A stretch of 43,728 bases of DNA from Verrucomicrobiales bacterium (lineage in GTDB: Bacteria > Verrucomicrobiota > Verrucomicrobiia > Limisphaerales > JAQGOY01), in contig JAQGOY010000179.1 in the NCBI GenBank assembly GCA_028293375.1, positions 1-43,728 on the forward strand. Reading direction: 5' to 3'. Shown here one piece after another: positions 37,298-43,728 of the stretch; position 1 is the stretch's first letter; the number at the start of each line of letters is the position of its first letter. The notes below the pieces were generated by a model. It had not been told where the DNA came from. It searched no databases and worked only from the letters and a program-made list of their open reading frames with translations. Position numbers and translations under genes: made by a program.

Positions 37298-37440
37298 ATC
37301 AAATCAATATTACCCGCTCTTCCAGAGTCGATAGCCTTCTCCGCTATTGCGAGGCGCTATAATCCGACGATGGAGAGCTGCAACTTCATCATGCAAAGGT
37401 GTAGAAAGTCAATGGCAGTGAATTAGGGAGGCAGGCGAAG

Positions 37441-37455
37441 CTACCGATCGGTAAG
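37441..37455. promoter_or_regulatory. Palindromic operator-like site upstream of the efflux operon
   Basis: CTACCGATCGGTAAG contains the perfect 12-bp palindrome TACCGATCGGTA (37442-37453). It lies in the 283-base gap between mdtA and the dehydrogenase gene, 144 bases upstream of the mdtA start. The motif recurs at 25544-25558. TetR/AcrR regulators commonly control RND pumps through sites of this form, but no such regulator gene is in the window. Confidence 0.5.
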
Positions 37456-37580
37456 TGATCCGAACAGGGAATGTAGTCATTTTCCTCATTGTCCATTCAG
37501 ACGTTCGGGCAACTTGATCTAATAACCGCTCGGCTCATCGATATGAAATGTAGTCGGTTCCGGAACATCACGTAATCTCT

Positions 37581-38555
37581 CTAACCGAGCTCCTCTTTTT
37601 TAAAAACGCCTTCCTCCTGTAGAAATTGCAATTGCCTAACGATCTGCCGGTCCCGCAATGCCACAGTCGCTTTTGGATCGCGAGCGCTCCAGTCATAAAA
37701 TCCGAGGCCGGATTTCATTCCAGTCTCGCCGCGTTCCAACCGGTTCGTAAGGGCCAGGGCGGGAGAACTGTTGGTAGCGAGATAGGGAAAAAGATAACTC
37801 TCGACGCTATGCACAAGTGGCAGCCCCACCAGATCGATGTTTTCCATGGGGCCAAGCGCTGGAAGCCTGAGGGCGAAAGTCCATTTTACAACGCGGTCAA
37901 TGTCTTCCGGGGTGCATACACCCGCGTCGATCATCGAGAGGGCTTCCCTCCACATGGCATGCATCAAGCGGTTGCCAATGAACCCGGGAACATCGGTGCA
38001 GCGCACCGGGATTTTGCCTGCCATGGTGAGCAGCTCCATGCCGCGGAGAACCTGTCGTTCAGGAGTTGACGCTCCTCCAATCACCTCGACCACAGGAATG
38101 AGGTGCGGTGGATTCCAAAAATGAGCACCGATGAGGACCGATTCCATGCCGCTGCCTTTCGCCATCTCGGTAATGCTAAGCGCGCTGGTGCAGGACATAA
38201 CAAGCGCGTCTCTTTCCCGGCATCCCTGAAGTTGTTTCAAGAGTTCAATCTTCTCCGACATCGACTCCCGGACGCACTCGAGGACTGCATCAGCCTGTGA
38301 ATCGATGGTCAGCAAATCAGAAACCAGGAGAACTTCGCCTGCTTTGGAAGGCGCCGCGCCAAAATGCTGTTCCAGAAACTGGTCCACGGATTCCAGGAAT
38401 GCTGGCAGTTCGAGCAGTGCTTCCTTTCGTCGGGCCCAGAGTTGGACCTGAAAACCAGCCCTTCGAAACAGGACTGCAGCCGCCCCGCCCATTTGGCCTG
38501 CCCCAAGAATACCAATTTTACGAATAGAGGAGGGGGCAACCTGGGGCTGATTCAT
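37581..38555 (-). CDS. 3-hydroxyacyl-CoA dehydrogenase family protein
   Basis: This is a 324-residue NAD-dependent dehydrogenase. The N-terminal Rossmann domain has IGILGAGQMGGAAA (13-26) and an aspartate-free loop after strand two (LWARRKE). GAHFWNPPHLIPVVEV contains the catalytic-type His, and PGFIGNRLMHAMWREAL begins the C-terminal helical dimer domain, which ends with GLGFYDW. The family oxidises 3-hydroxyacyl-CoA or related 3-hydroxy acids (L-gulonate, carnitine); the HFWNPPHLIP form is common in the latter, less-defined branch, so the substrate is open. It stands alone. Confidence 0.87.
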   Translation of the reverse strand: MNQPQVAPSSIRKIGILGAGQMGGAAAVLFRRAGFQVQLWARRKEALLELPAFLESVDQFLEQHFGAAPSKAGEVLLVSDLLTIDSQADAVLECVRESMSEKIELLKQLQGCRERDALVMSCTSALSITEMAKGSGMESVLIGAHFWNPPHLIPVVEVIGGASTPERQVLRGMELLTMAGKIPVRCTDVPGFIGNRLMHAMWREALSMIDAGVCTPEDIDRVVKWTFALRLPALGPMENIDLVGLPLVHSVESYLFPYLATNSSPALALTNRLERGETGMKSGLGFYDWSARDPKATVALRDRQIVRQLQFLQEEGVFKKEELG

Positions 38556-38608
38556 GCCAAGATTTTAGGTTAAAGAGGAGTATTGAAAAGCCAGTTTTTT
38601 TCCGGGCC

Positions 38609-38637
38609 TGGAAAGTGACGGATGTCTGCTTTATAAT
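38609..38637 (+). promoter_or_regulatory. Candidate promoter of engB-rsgA
   Basis: A perfect TATAAT (38632-38637) lies 17 bases after TGGAAA (38609-38614, four of six -35 positions). The leader to engB would be about 108 bases and contains a short hairpin (GTCCA 38708-38712 with TGGAC 38717-38721). Confidence 0.4.
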
Positions 38638-38751
38638 TAAAGGTAGAATTGCAGGTATGAGCGGTTACCATGGGAGCCGACAATTCGCTTCGGTTCTGAT
38701 TCACCAAGTCCACTTTTGGACATCGGGTGAAGCCGGGCCGAGCCCTGAGTT

Positions 38752-39366
38752 ATGCTGATTACATCATCCAATTTTGAAACGAGCGCTCCCACGATAGCGA
38801 GCGCCCCCCCGGAGTTCATGCCCGAGTTCGCATTTATCGGCCGCTCAAATGTGGGCAAATCGTCGCTGCTGAACATGCTTTCGGGAAGAAGATCGCTCGC
38901 CAGGGTCTCAAAAGTGCCTGGGTTCACGAAGATGATTAATTTCTTCATTATGAACAAGCAGTGGCGTCTGGTGGATCTTCCGGGTTATGGGTATGCGAAA
39001 ATCGCCCGGGAAAATAGCGCCAGATTCAACGCGGCGGTGACGGAATACCTCACCAATCGTTCGACACTTTTGGTCACTTTCGTATTGGTGGATTCGCGGC
39101 ATTCCCCACAGAAGATCGATTTGGAGTTTGTGCACTGGCTCGGCGGACAATCCATCCCCTTCGTATTGGTCTTCACCAAGACTGACCAGGCCAAGCCGGA
39201 AGAGGTGCAGGAACACATTCGTCTGTTCCAGGAAAAAATGGCGGAGTGGTGGGATAACCTCCCGCAGGTTTTTACCTGTTCTTCCGTAAAGAGGACGGGA
39301 CAGGCAGAATTATTGAATTTTATCGAGCAAACACTGGAAGAAGAGCCTGATGACGTCGTCGATTAA
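38752..39366 (+). CDS. engB: Ribosome biogenesis GTPase EngB/YsxC
   Basis: EngB is a small essential-type GTPase acting in late 50S subunit assembly. The 204 residues contain FIGRSNVGKSS (G1, 28-38), PGFTKMINFF (G2 region; most family members have PGRTQ here), DLPGYGYAK (G3), TKTD (G4) and CSSVK (G5). The N-terminus MLITSSNFETSA matches the usual family start, supporting ATG 38752. Its last 17 bases overlap the start of rsgA, another ribosome-assembly GTPase, so the two are probably translated together. Confidence 0.95.
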   Translation: MLITSSNFETSAPTIASAPPEFMPEFAFIGRSNVGKSSLLNMLSGRRSLARVSKVPGFTKMINFFIMNKQWRLVDLPGYGYAKIARENSARFNAAVTEYLTNRSTLLVTFVLVDSRHSPQKIDLEFVHWLGGQSIPFVLVFTKTDQAKPEEVQEHIRLFQEKMAEWWDNLPQVFTCSSVKRTGQAELLNFIEQTLEEEPDDVVD

Positions 39367-40453
39367 ACCTCCCACCCTCGAGGAGCTCGGCTGGAACGAA
39401 ACGTTCGAGAAAGAATTCGCCCCCTATTACGCGAAAGGCTGGAAACCAGCGCGGCTCATTCGCGATAACCGAATCAATTACGGGGCCATACTTGCCGATG
39501 GTGAAGAACTTCAGGTCAGCATGAGTGGCAAGGTCTATCACGACGCAGAAACGGATGCAGACCTTCCAGCGGTGGGAGATTGGGTGGCGCTGCAGGTGGG
39601 TGGCTCAAACGATGAAGTGTTGATCCAGGCACGGCTCCAGCGGCAAAGTTGTCTTTCGAGAAGAGCGCCAGGTCAGAGCGCGGAAGAGCAGGTGATTGCC
39701 GCCAATGTCCAGGTGGTGATGGTGGTTACCGATTCCGGTCCGGACTTTAATCTTCGCCGAATGGAGCGATATTTCACGATAATAGGTCGGAGTGGCGCCA
39801 GGCCTGTCGTCATTCTCAATAAATCAGACCTATTCCCTGCGCAACAAAGCGAGGAATGCGCCCGGCTCGTCCAGGAGCTTCATCCCGGGGCAGAAATTCA
39901 CATCACGAGCGTGGAAAAAAAGAAGGGAATCAAACCGTTGCGCGATTACCTCAAGCCTGGGGTTACCGTAGCTTTGGTGGGCTCAAGCGGAGTCGGAAAA
40001 TCGACCCTGGCGAATCATTTGCTCGGCGATGAGTGGCAATGGACGAATGAAGTCAACGCCAGCACCGGTAAAGGCAAACACACCACGGCCGCGCGGGAGT
40101 TGATACCTATCCTGAGAGGTGGTTTGCTGGTGGACAATCCAGGAATCAAGGAAGTCCAGATGTGGACCAACGAAACGATTTTGCGGGAAAGTTTTTCCGA
40201 CATGGACATGTTGGTTTCGAAATGTCGTTACGCAGATTGCAAGCACGGCACTGACGCGGGCTGCGCTCTTCGTGAAGCGATTTTGAATGGAGACATCCCG
40301 GTGAGCCGATTGGAAGGTTACCTGAAATTGGACCAGGAAATAGAAAATCTGCGCTCCCGCCAAAAGAAACGAAAGCTCATCGTGGTGAAAAGAGAACGTC
40401 GCAAACAACACCAAAGGGACGAGGGCGATGAGTACGAACAGGAGAGCCGGTAA
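39350..40453 (+). CDS. rsgA: Small-subunit ribosome assembly GTPase RsgA
   Basis: RsgA is a circularly permuted GTPase that checks 30S subunit maturation. The 367-residue protein has an OB-fold N-terminal domain (about 40-105). The G motifs come in permuted order: NKSDLF (G4), ITSVEK (G5), GSSGVGKSTL (G1) and DNPGIKEV (G3). The C-terminal zinc site has the pattern C-x4-C-x-H-x5-C in CRYADCKHGTDAGC. A basic C-terminal tail (KKRKLIVVKRERRK) may bind rRNA. It starts inside the end of engB with a good GGAAGAAGAG upstream. Confidence 0.95.
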   Translation: MTSSIKPPTLEELGWNETFEKEFAPYYAKGWKPARLIRDNRINYGAILADGEELQVSMSGKVYHDAETDADLPAVGDWVALQVGGSNDEVLIQARLQRQSCLSRRAPGQSAEEQVIAANVQVVMVVTDSGPDFNLRRMERYFTIIGRSGARPVVILNKSDLFPAQQSEECARLVQELHPGAEIHITSVEKKKGIKPLRDYLKPGVTVALVGSSGVGKSTLANHLLGDEWQWTNEVNASTGKGKHTTAARELIPILRGGLLVDNPGIKEVQMWTNETILRESFSDMDMLVSKCRYADCKHGTDAGCALREAILNGDIPVSRLEGYLKLDQEIENLRSRQKKRKLIVVKRERRKQHQRDEGDEYEQESR

Positions 40454-40468
40454 AACAGACTCAGGCAA

Positions 40469-41599
40469 CTATTTTTTTGGAGTAGGAAAAGTTGCCATTT
40501 TCATAATGACACGCACGCGGTGATTTCCAGTATCCCCCACGTAAACTGCGCCGTCAGTATCTACGAATATTCCCCGAGGGCTGTTGAATTTGCAATCCGT
40601 AGCGAGCCCGTAGGGGCCGTCGCCTTTTTCTCCCGTACCAGCAAAGCTTTGCATTAGATATTCCCTGGTATCAATGAAGCGAATGCGGTGGTTTTGGGTA
40701 TCTGCAAAATAAATATTTCCATCCAGAGCAGCCGAAATTCCGGATGGATTGCCGAGTGTTGCCTCCTCTGCCGGACCGCCATCACCACTATTCCCGGATT
40801 TTCCAGTGCCCGCGATATGCTCCACGGTTTTTTGAGAAGGCCTGATCTTCCAAATCACGTTTGCCTGGCTCAAAACCAACCATATATTACCGAGCTTATC
40901 CAAATCCATGAAGGCCGGTCCATTCAAAGCTAAATTGGTCCAGGACACTTCCTTGGACTCATTGACCTTTTTTCCATTTCCCAAAAATGTGGTCAGGAGT
41001 CCTGTCTTTTTCTCAACTTTTCGGATCCTGTTGTTCCCGGTATCACAGATGAACAGGTCCTGATTGCTGTCGAATTGAATACTTTGCGGTTCATTTAATA
41101 ACCCGCCGGTTGCCAGACCCCCATCTCCCTCAAAACCTGCCTTTCCTGTACCAGCAATAGTGCTGATGATCCCGGTCTTCTGGTGAATCTTACGGACAAC
41201 GTGGTTCATGCGCTCCACCACGAAAATATTGCCCTCGGCATCAAGCCGAACTTCAGTGGGTTCGTTCAAAGTCGCGTTTGTGGCAGCTCCTCCGTCACCG
41301 GAATACCCCTTTTTTCCCGTCCCTGCAACCGGCCTCACCCCGGTTGGCGTTGCCTGCTGTATCACATGATTCTGGGTATCACAGATATAGATGACTCCCT
41401 CAGGGCTCAAGGTAATTCCTGAGGGGGAGTTAAGCATGGTGTTGATGCCGATTTTTGAGATTGAAAAACCCTTCTCTCCATTTCCTGCGACCGCTATGGC
41501 GCGAAGACTTTCTCCACGCGTGTGTTGACAAATGACGAGGAGGTTGAACCAGAACAGAAGTAAGTTTTTATTTTGTCTGAACAATCGACGCAGCATCAT
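40469..41599 (-). CDS. Secreted NHL-repeat beta-propeller protein
   Basis: This is a 376-residue exported protein with a signal peptide at 1-30 (LLLFWFNLLVIC). The rest is made of five or six NHL repeats of the form LNSPSGITLSPEGVIYICDT, NHVIQQ and then an AGTGKKGYSGDGG loop, repeating every 55-60 residues. These form a six-bladed propeller, a fold used for protein or ligand binding and in some lyases. No catalytic residues can be assigned. AGGATGAA before the double ATG supports the start. It converges with rsgA (15-base gap) and diverges from the alcohol dehydrogenase gene. Confidence 0.85.
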   Translation of the reverse strand: MMLRRLFRQNKNLLLFWFNLLVICQHTRGESLRAIAVAGNGEKGFSISKIGINTMLNSPSGITLSPEGVIYICDTQNHVIQQATPTGVRPVAGTGKKGYSGDGGAATNATLNEPTEVRLDAEGNIFVVERMNHVVRKIHQKTGIISTIAGTGKAGFEGDGGLATGGLLNEPQSIQFDSNQDLFICDTGNNRIRKVEKKTGLLTTFLGNGKKVNESKEVSWTNLALNGPAFMDLDKLGNIWLVLSQANVIWKIRPSQKTVEHIAGTGKSGNSGDGGPAEEATLGNPSGISAALDGNIYFADTQNHRIRFIDTREYLMQSFAGTGEKGDGPYGLATDCKFNSPRGIFVDTDGAVYVGDTGNHRVRVIMKMATFPTPKK

Positions 41600-41774
41600 T
41601 TCATCCTAACCCAGTCGACTTCCTAACGCCAACCTGGAAGTGCGGAGCCACAAACCAATTACCCAAAGAACAGCCACCAGCCACACCCACCGCTTGACAA
41701 TAGCGAAATTAAATCCAGCTAGAAATTCGCGTAAGCTTTCCGCATCCTGCCCGAGCGTGAAAATTCCTGCAAAA

Positions 41775-42827
41775 ATGAAAGCTGTGGTTTACCACGGCGC
41801 AAATGACCTTCGGTTGGAAGTATTGCCAGTGCCAAAGATCAGTATCTCTGAAGTTCTGGTGAAAGTGGCTGTTTGTGGCGTCTGCCCGACCGATATTAAA
41901 AAAATTCATTACGGAACGCTGCCCGGACCAAGAGTGTTTGGACACGAAACAGCCGGAACGATTGTCAAAGTGGGATCTGCTGTAAAGGGATGGAGGCCAG
42001 GGGATCGGGTGGGCCTTCACCACCATGTTCCTTGTTTGCATTGCCACGCCTGTCAGCATCATGCCTTCGCCCAATGCCCCCAATATAAGAGAACCGGGAT
42101 TACTGCTGGCTTCGAGCCTTCCGGGGGAGGGTATGCAGAATATGTAAGGGTGCTTCACTTTTGCCTGCCCGGAATGGTGAGGATACCAAATAATTGCACT
42201 TTTGAACAGGGAGCGCTCCTTGAGCCAGTGAATACGGTCCTGAAAGGAATGAAAAAACTAGGCCTTTTGCCGGGGGATAAAGTTTTAGTAATAGGCCAGG
42301 GACCCATTGGTTTGATGTTTACTCGACTCTTATATATCCACGGGATGCAAGTAGCGGCGTCCGACCTTCTGGAAAGTCGACTGCAACGGGCTAAGGAGTG
42401 GGGGGCAACCTGCGTCGTCCAAGCCGGAAAAGAGGAAAGTGCCGGGAAATTGGAAAAGTGGGCAGGGAAAGAGAAATTGGATGCTGTAGTCTTGGCGGTA
42501 CCGAGTGACGCCGCATTAAAGGAAGCCATGGCGCAACTGCGAGGAGGCGGGAAAGTCCTTTTGTTTGCCCATACAAGACGTGGAAATCAAACCGAAATCG
42601 ACCTTTCAAATATCTGTGTGGATGAAATCGACCTATTGGGAAGTTATTCGTCCGACTTTTTGCTTCAAAAAGAGGTGGCAAAACTCGTCTTTACCCGAAA
42701 AATTGATACTGAAGTGATTGTGACGCATAGATTTGCGTTGGAAGAGACGGCATCAGCAATTTCTCTAGCTGCGAATCCGATGGAAAGCGCATTAAAAATA
42801 CTTGTCAGGGTGGAAAAGGAAGCGTAA
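41775..42827 (+). CDS. Zinc-dependent alcohol/polyol dehydrogenase (MDR family)
   Basis: This is a 350-residue medium-chain NAD(P)-dependent dehydrogenase. The catalytic zinc ligands are Cys37 (CGVCPTD), His57/Glu58 (FGHET), and a distal Glu in ALLEPVNTVLKG. The structural zinc site has CLHCHACQHHAFAQC. The Rossmann motif is VIGQGPIGLM, and an acidic strand end (ASDLLESR) suggests preference for NAD. It resembles sorbitol, threonine and galactitol dehydrogenases; the exact polyol is unknown. The start MKAVVYHG at 41775 is the family start; the frame is open upstream to 41640 without similarity. Confidence 0.9.
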   Translation: MKAVVYHGANDLRLEVLPVPKISISEVLVKVAVCGVCPTDIKKIHYGTLPGPRVFGHETAGTIVKVGSAVKGWRPGDRVGLHHHVPCLHCHACQHHAFAQCPQYKRTGITAGFEPSGGGYAEYVRVLHFCLPGMVRIPNNCTFEQGALLEPVNTVLKGMKKLGLLPGDKVLVIGQGPIGLMFTRLLYIHGMQVAASDLLESRLQRAKEWGATCVVQAGKEESAGKLEKWAGKEKLDAVVLAVPSDAALKEAMAQLRGGGKVLLFAHTRRGNQTEIDLSNICVDEIDLLGSYSSDFLLQKEVAKLVFTRKIDTEVIVTHRFALEETASAISLAANPMESALKILVRVEKEA

Positions 42828-42890
42828 GTATGGTGCTAACACTAGTAGTGGGTGCAAATGAGGAACGTTCAAAAAAACCTAGAAAAAAAA

Positions 42891-42919
42891 TTGACAGCCC
42901 CATTGCATTCTGAGAAAGT
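42891..42919 (+). promoter_or_regulatory. Candidate promoter of the secreted-protein gene
   Basis: A perfect TTGACA (42891-42896), after a poly-A stretch that may act as an UP element, is followed after 17 bases by GAAAGT (three of six -10 positions). The start would lie about 25 bases before ATG 42951. Confidence 0.35.
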
Positions 42920-42950
42920 CAACACACACACGGAAAACAAAATACGTACG

Positions 42951-43577
42951 ATGAGAACAAAATCCTTACTTTTCGCTGCTGCTTTCAGCTTGGCAGGCGT
43001 TGCCTCGGCTGTGGCTCAAAACAACGTTTACTCCGTAAACGCTGTTGGTTATGTCAATCTGGCATTAACCCCTGGGTTTAAGTTGGTTTCAAACCCCCTT
43101 AATTCAACTAATAACACGATCGGAAATTTGCTCGTTCTTCCCCGATTCTCTCAGTTGTTTAAGTGGAATGGCACTGGTTTTGATAGCGCAAACTACACCG
43201 GTACGGGCTGGGATCATCCGGAGTACACTTTGGCTCCTGGAGAAGGTGCCTTTGTTAACGTTTCTTCCGCTGCCACCGTTACTTTTGTTGGTGAAGTAAT
43301 GCAGGGCACCTTGAATAATAACATTCCGGTTGGATTTTCCATCCGCGGTTCACAGGTTCCTCAATTGGTGGATGTAACTACTGCTGGTTTAACTGCGGCA
43401 CTAAAGCGCTTTGACCAGGTATTTGATTGGGATGCAGCCAATCAGACCTATATCAGTTATTCCTTGACTGGTAATGGCTGGTCACCATCGACCCCCAATT
43501 TTGATGTGACAAAACCGTTGTTCATCAGTTCAGCGAGTGGAGGGACGATGACCCGTTCATTCTCCGTTAATCAGTAA
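42951..43577 (+). CDS. Secreted protein with a tandem duplicated domain
   Basis: This is a 208-residue exported protein of no named family that I recognise. Residues 1-23 are a clear signal peptide (LLFAAAFSLAGVASA, cut after AVA). After NNVYSVNAVGYVNL, a segment seen in secreted Verrucomicrobia proteins, two similar units follow. Unit one (about 41-124) contains FSQLFKWNGTGFD, TGTGW and APGEGAFVNVSSAATVTF. Unit two (about 126-207) contains FDQVFDWDAANQTY, TGNGW and TKPLFISSASGGTMTRSF. Each unit is probably an all-beta domain with aromatic surface residues. No enzyme motif is visible. The frame is open upstream to 42852, but the signal peptide marks 42951. Another secreted gene follows 30 bases later. 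Confidence 0.75.
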   Translation: MRTKSLLFAAAFSLAGVASAVAQNNVYSVNAVGYVNLALTPGFKLVSNPLNSTNNTIGNLLVLPRFSQLFKWNGTGFDSANYTGTGWDHPEYTLAPGEGAFVNVSSAATVTFVGEVMQGTLNNNIPVGFSIRGSQVPQLVDVTTAGLTAALKRFDQVFDWDAANQTYISYSLTGNGWSPSTPNFDVTKPLFISSASGGTMTRSFSVNQ

Positions 43578-43607
43578 AAAACCTAATAGTAATCAGAAAA
43601 CTAGACT

Positions 43608-43728
43608 ATGAAAAAAATATTGGTAATTGGCGCAGTTTTGTTGGGTGCCATTTCGTCCTGGGCACAAGGAACTGTAAACTTCGTGAACGCTGCCGGCGGA
43701 CTCGATGCTCCTGACTTCTTTAAAGCTA
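43608..43728 (+). CDS. Secreted protein, N-terminal fragment (cut by window end)
   Basis: From ATG 43608 forty codons are open to the window end. The first 19 residues are a signal peptide (KKILVIGAVLLGAISSWA, cut before QGT). They are followed by GTVNFVNAAGGLDAPDFFKA, a start typical of Verrucomicrobia secreted proteins that often end in a PEP-CTERM sorting signal. The C-terminus lies outside the window, so that cannot be checked. It follows the duplicated-domain secreted gene by 30 bases and is probably in the same operon. Confidence 0.65.
   Translation, partial: MKKILVIGAVLLGAISSWAQGTVNFVNAAGGLDAPDFFKA

Overview
The window looks like chromosomal DNA of a soil or freshwater Verrucomicrobiota bacterium, probably of the Pedosphaera/Limisphaerales kind. 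This is inferred from content, not from a search. The supporting signs are two very large secreted proteins with the beta-propeller, HEAT-repeat and CxxCH haem layout typical of Planctomycetes and Verrucomicrobia, a stand-alone SWIB-domain protein, a type-B succinate dehydrogenase, secreted proteins with Asp-rich calcium-type tails, and an orphan MacB-type permease beside a PadR regulator. Base composition is moderate and even, and there are no rRNA or tRNA genes, CRISPR arrays, insertion sequences or prophage genes that I can see.

Layout. 1-1327: the 5' part of a secreted protein gene on the minus strand, cut by the window edge. 1524-5177: pyrG, folC and a HAD phosphatase in one run. 5376-8798: sdhCAB, with a candidate promoter at 5215-5243. 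8819-9925: a minus-strand insert with a VapBC toxin-antitoxin pair and a CoA-binding protein. 10097-13133: rplU-rpmA, a terminator, then the GTPase genes obgE and ychF. 13227-14525: an M24 aminopeptidase. 14703-17005: marR and a CBS-domain ClC transporter, divergently transcribed across a clear shared operator. 17110-18424: a SWIB protein and a LOG-family nucleotide hydrolase, facing each other.

18548-29623 is the accessory, envelope-directed part: a 1045-residue PVC haem/propeller protein, a padR-permease-lectin-fold operon, an acyltransferase-3 membrane protein, and a second PVC haem/propeller protein. 29772-37297 (minus) is an MdtABC-type tripartite efflux operon with two different RND subunits and no outer-membrane factor beside it. 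37581-40453 holds a 3-hydroxyacyl-CoA dehydrogenase and the ribosome-assembly GTPases engB and rsgA, which overlap. 40469-43728 holds an NHL-repeat secreted protein, a zinc alcohol dehydrogenase and two secreted proteins, the last one cut by the window edge.

The most useful regulatory observations are three. A 21-bp near-perfect palindrome covers both promoters of the marR/clc pair. A 17-bp inverted repeat lies just before the padR ribosome-binding site. A 15-bp palindromic motif, CTACYGATCGGTARG, occurs upstream of both the efflux operon and the acyltransferase and suggests one TetR-type regulator encoded elsewhere. No clearly new multi-gene system is evident. The strongest candidates for something undescribed are the acidic insertion inside Obg, the duplicated-domain secreted protein at the right end, and the PVC-protein/permease/acyltransferase cluster.
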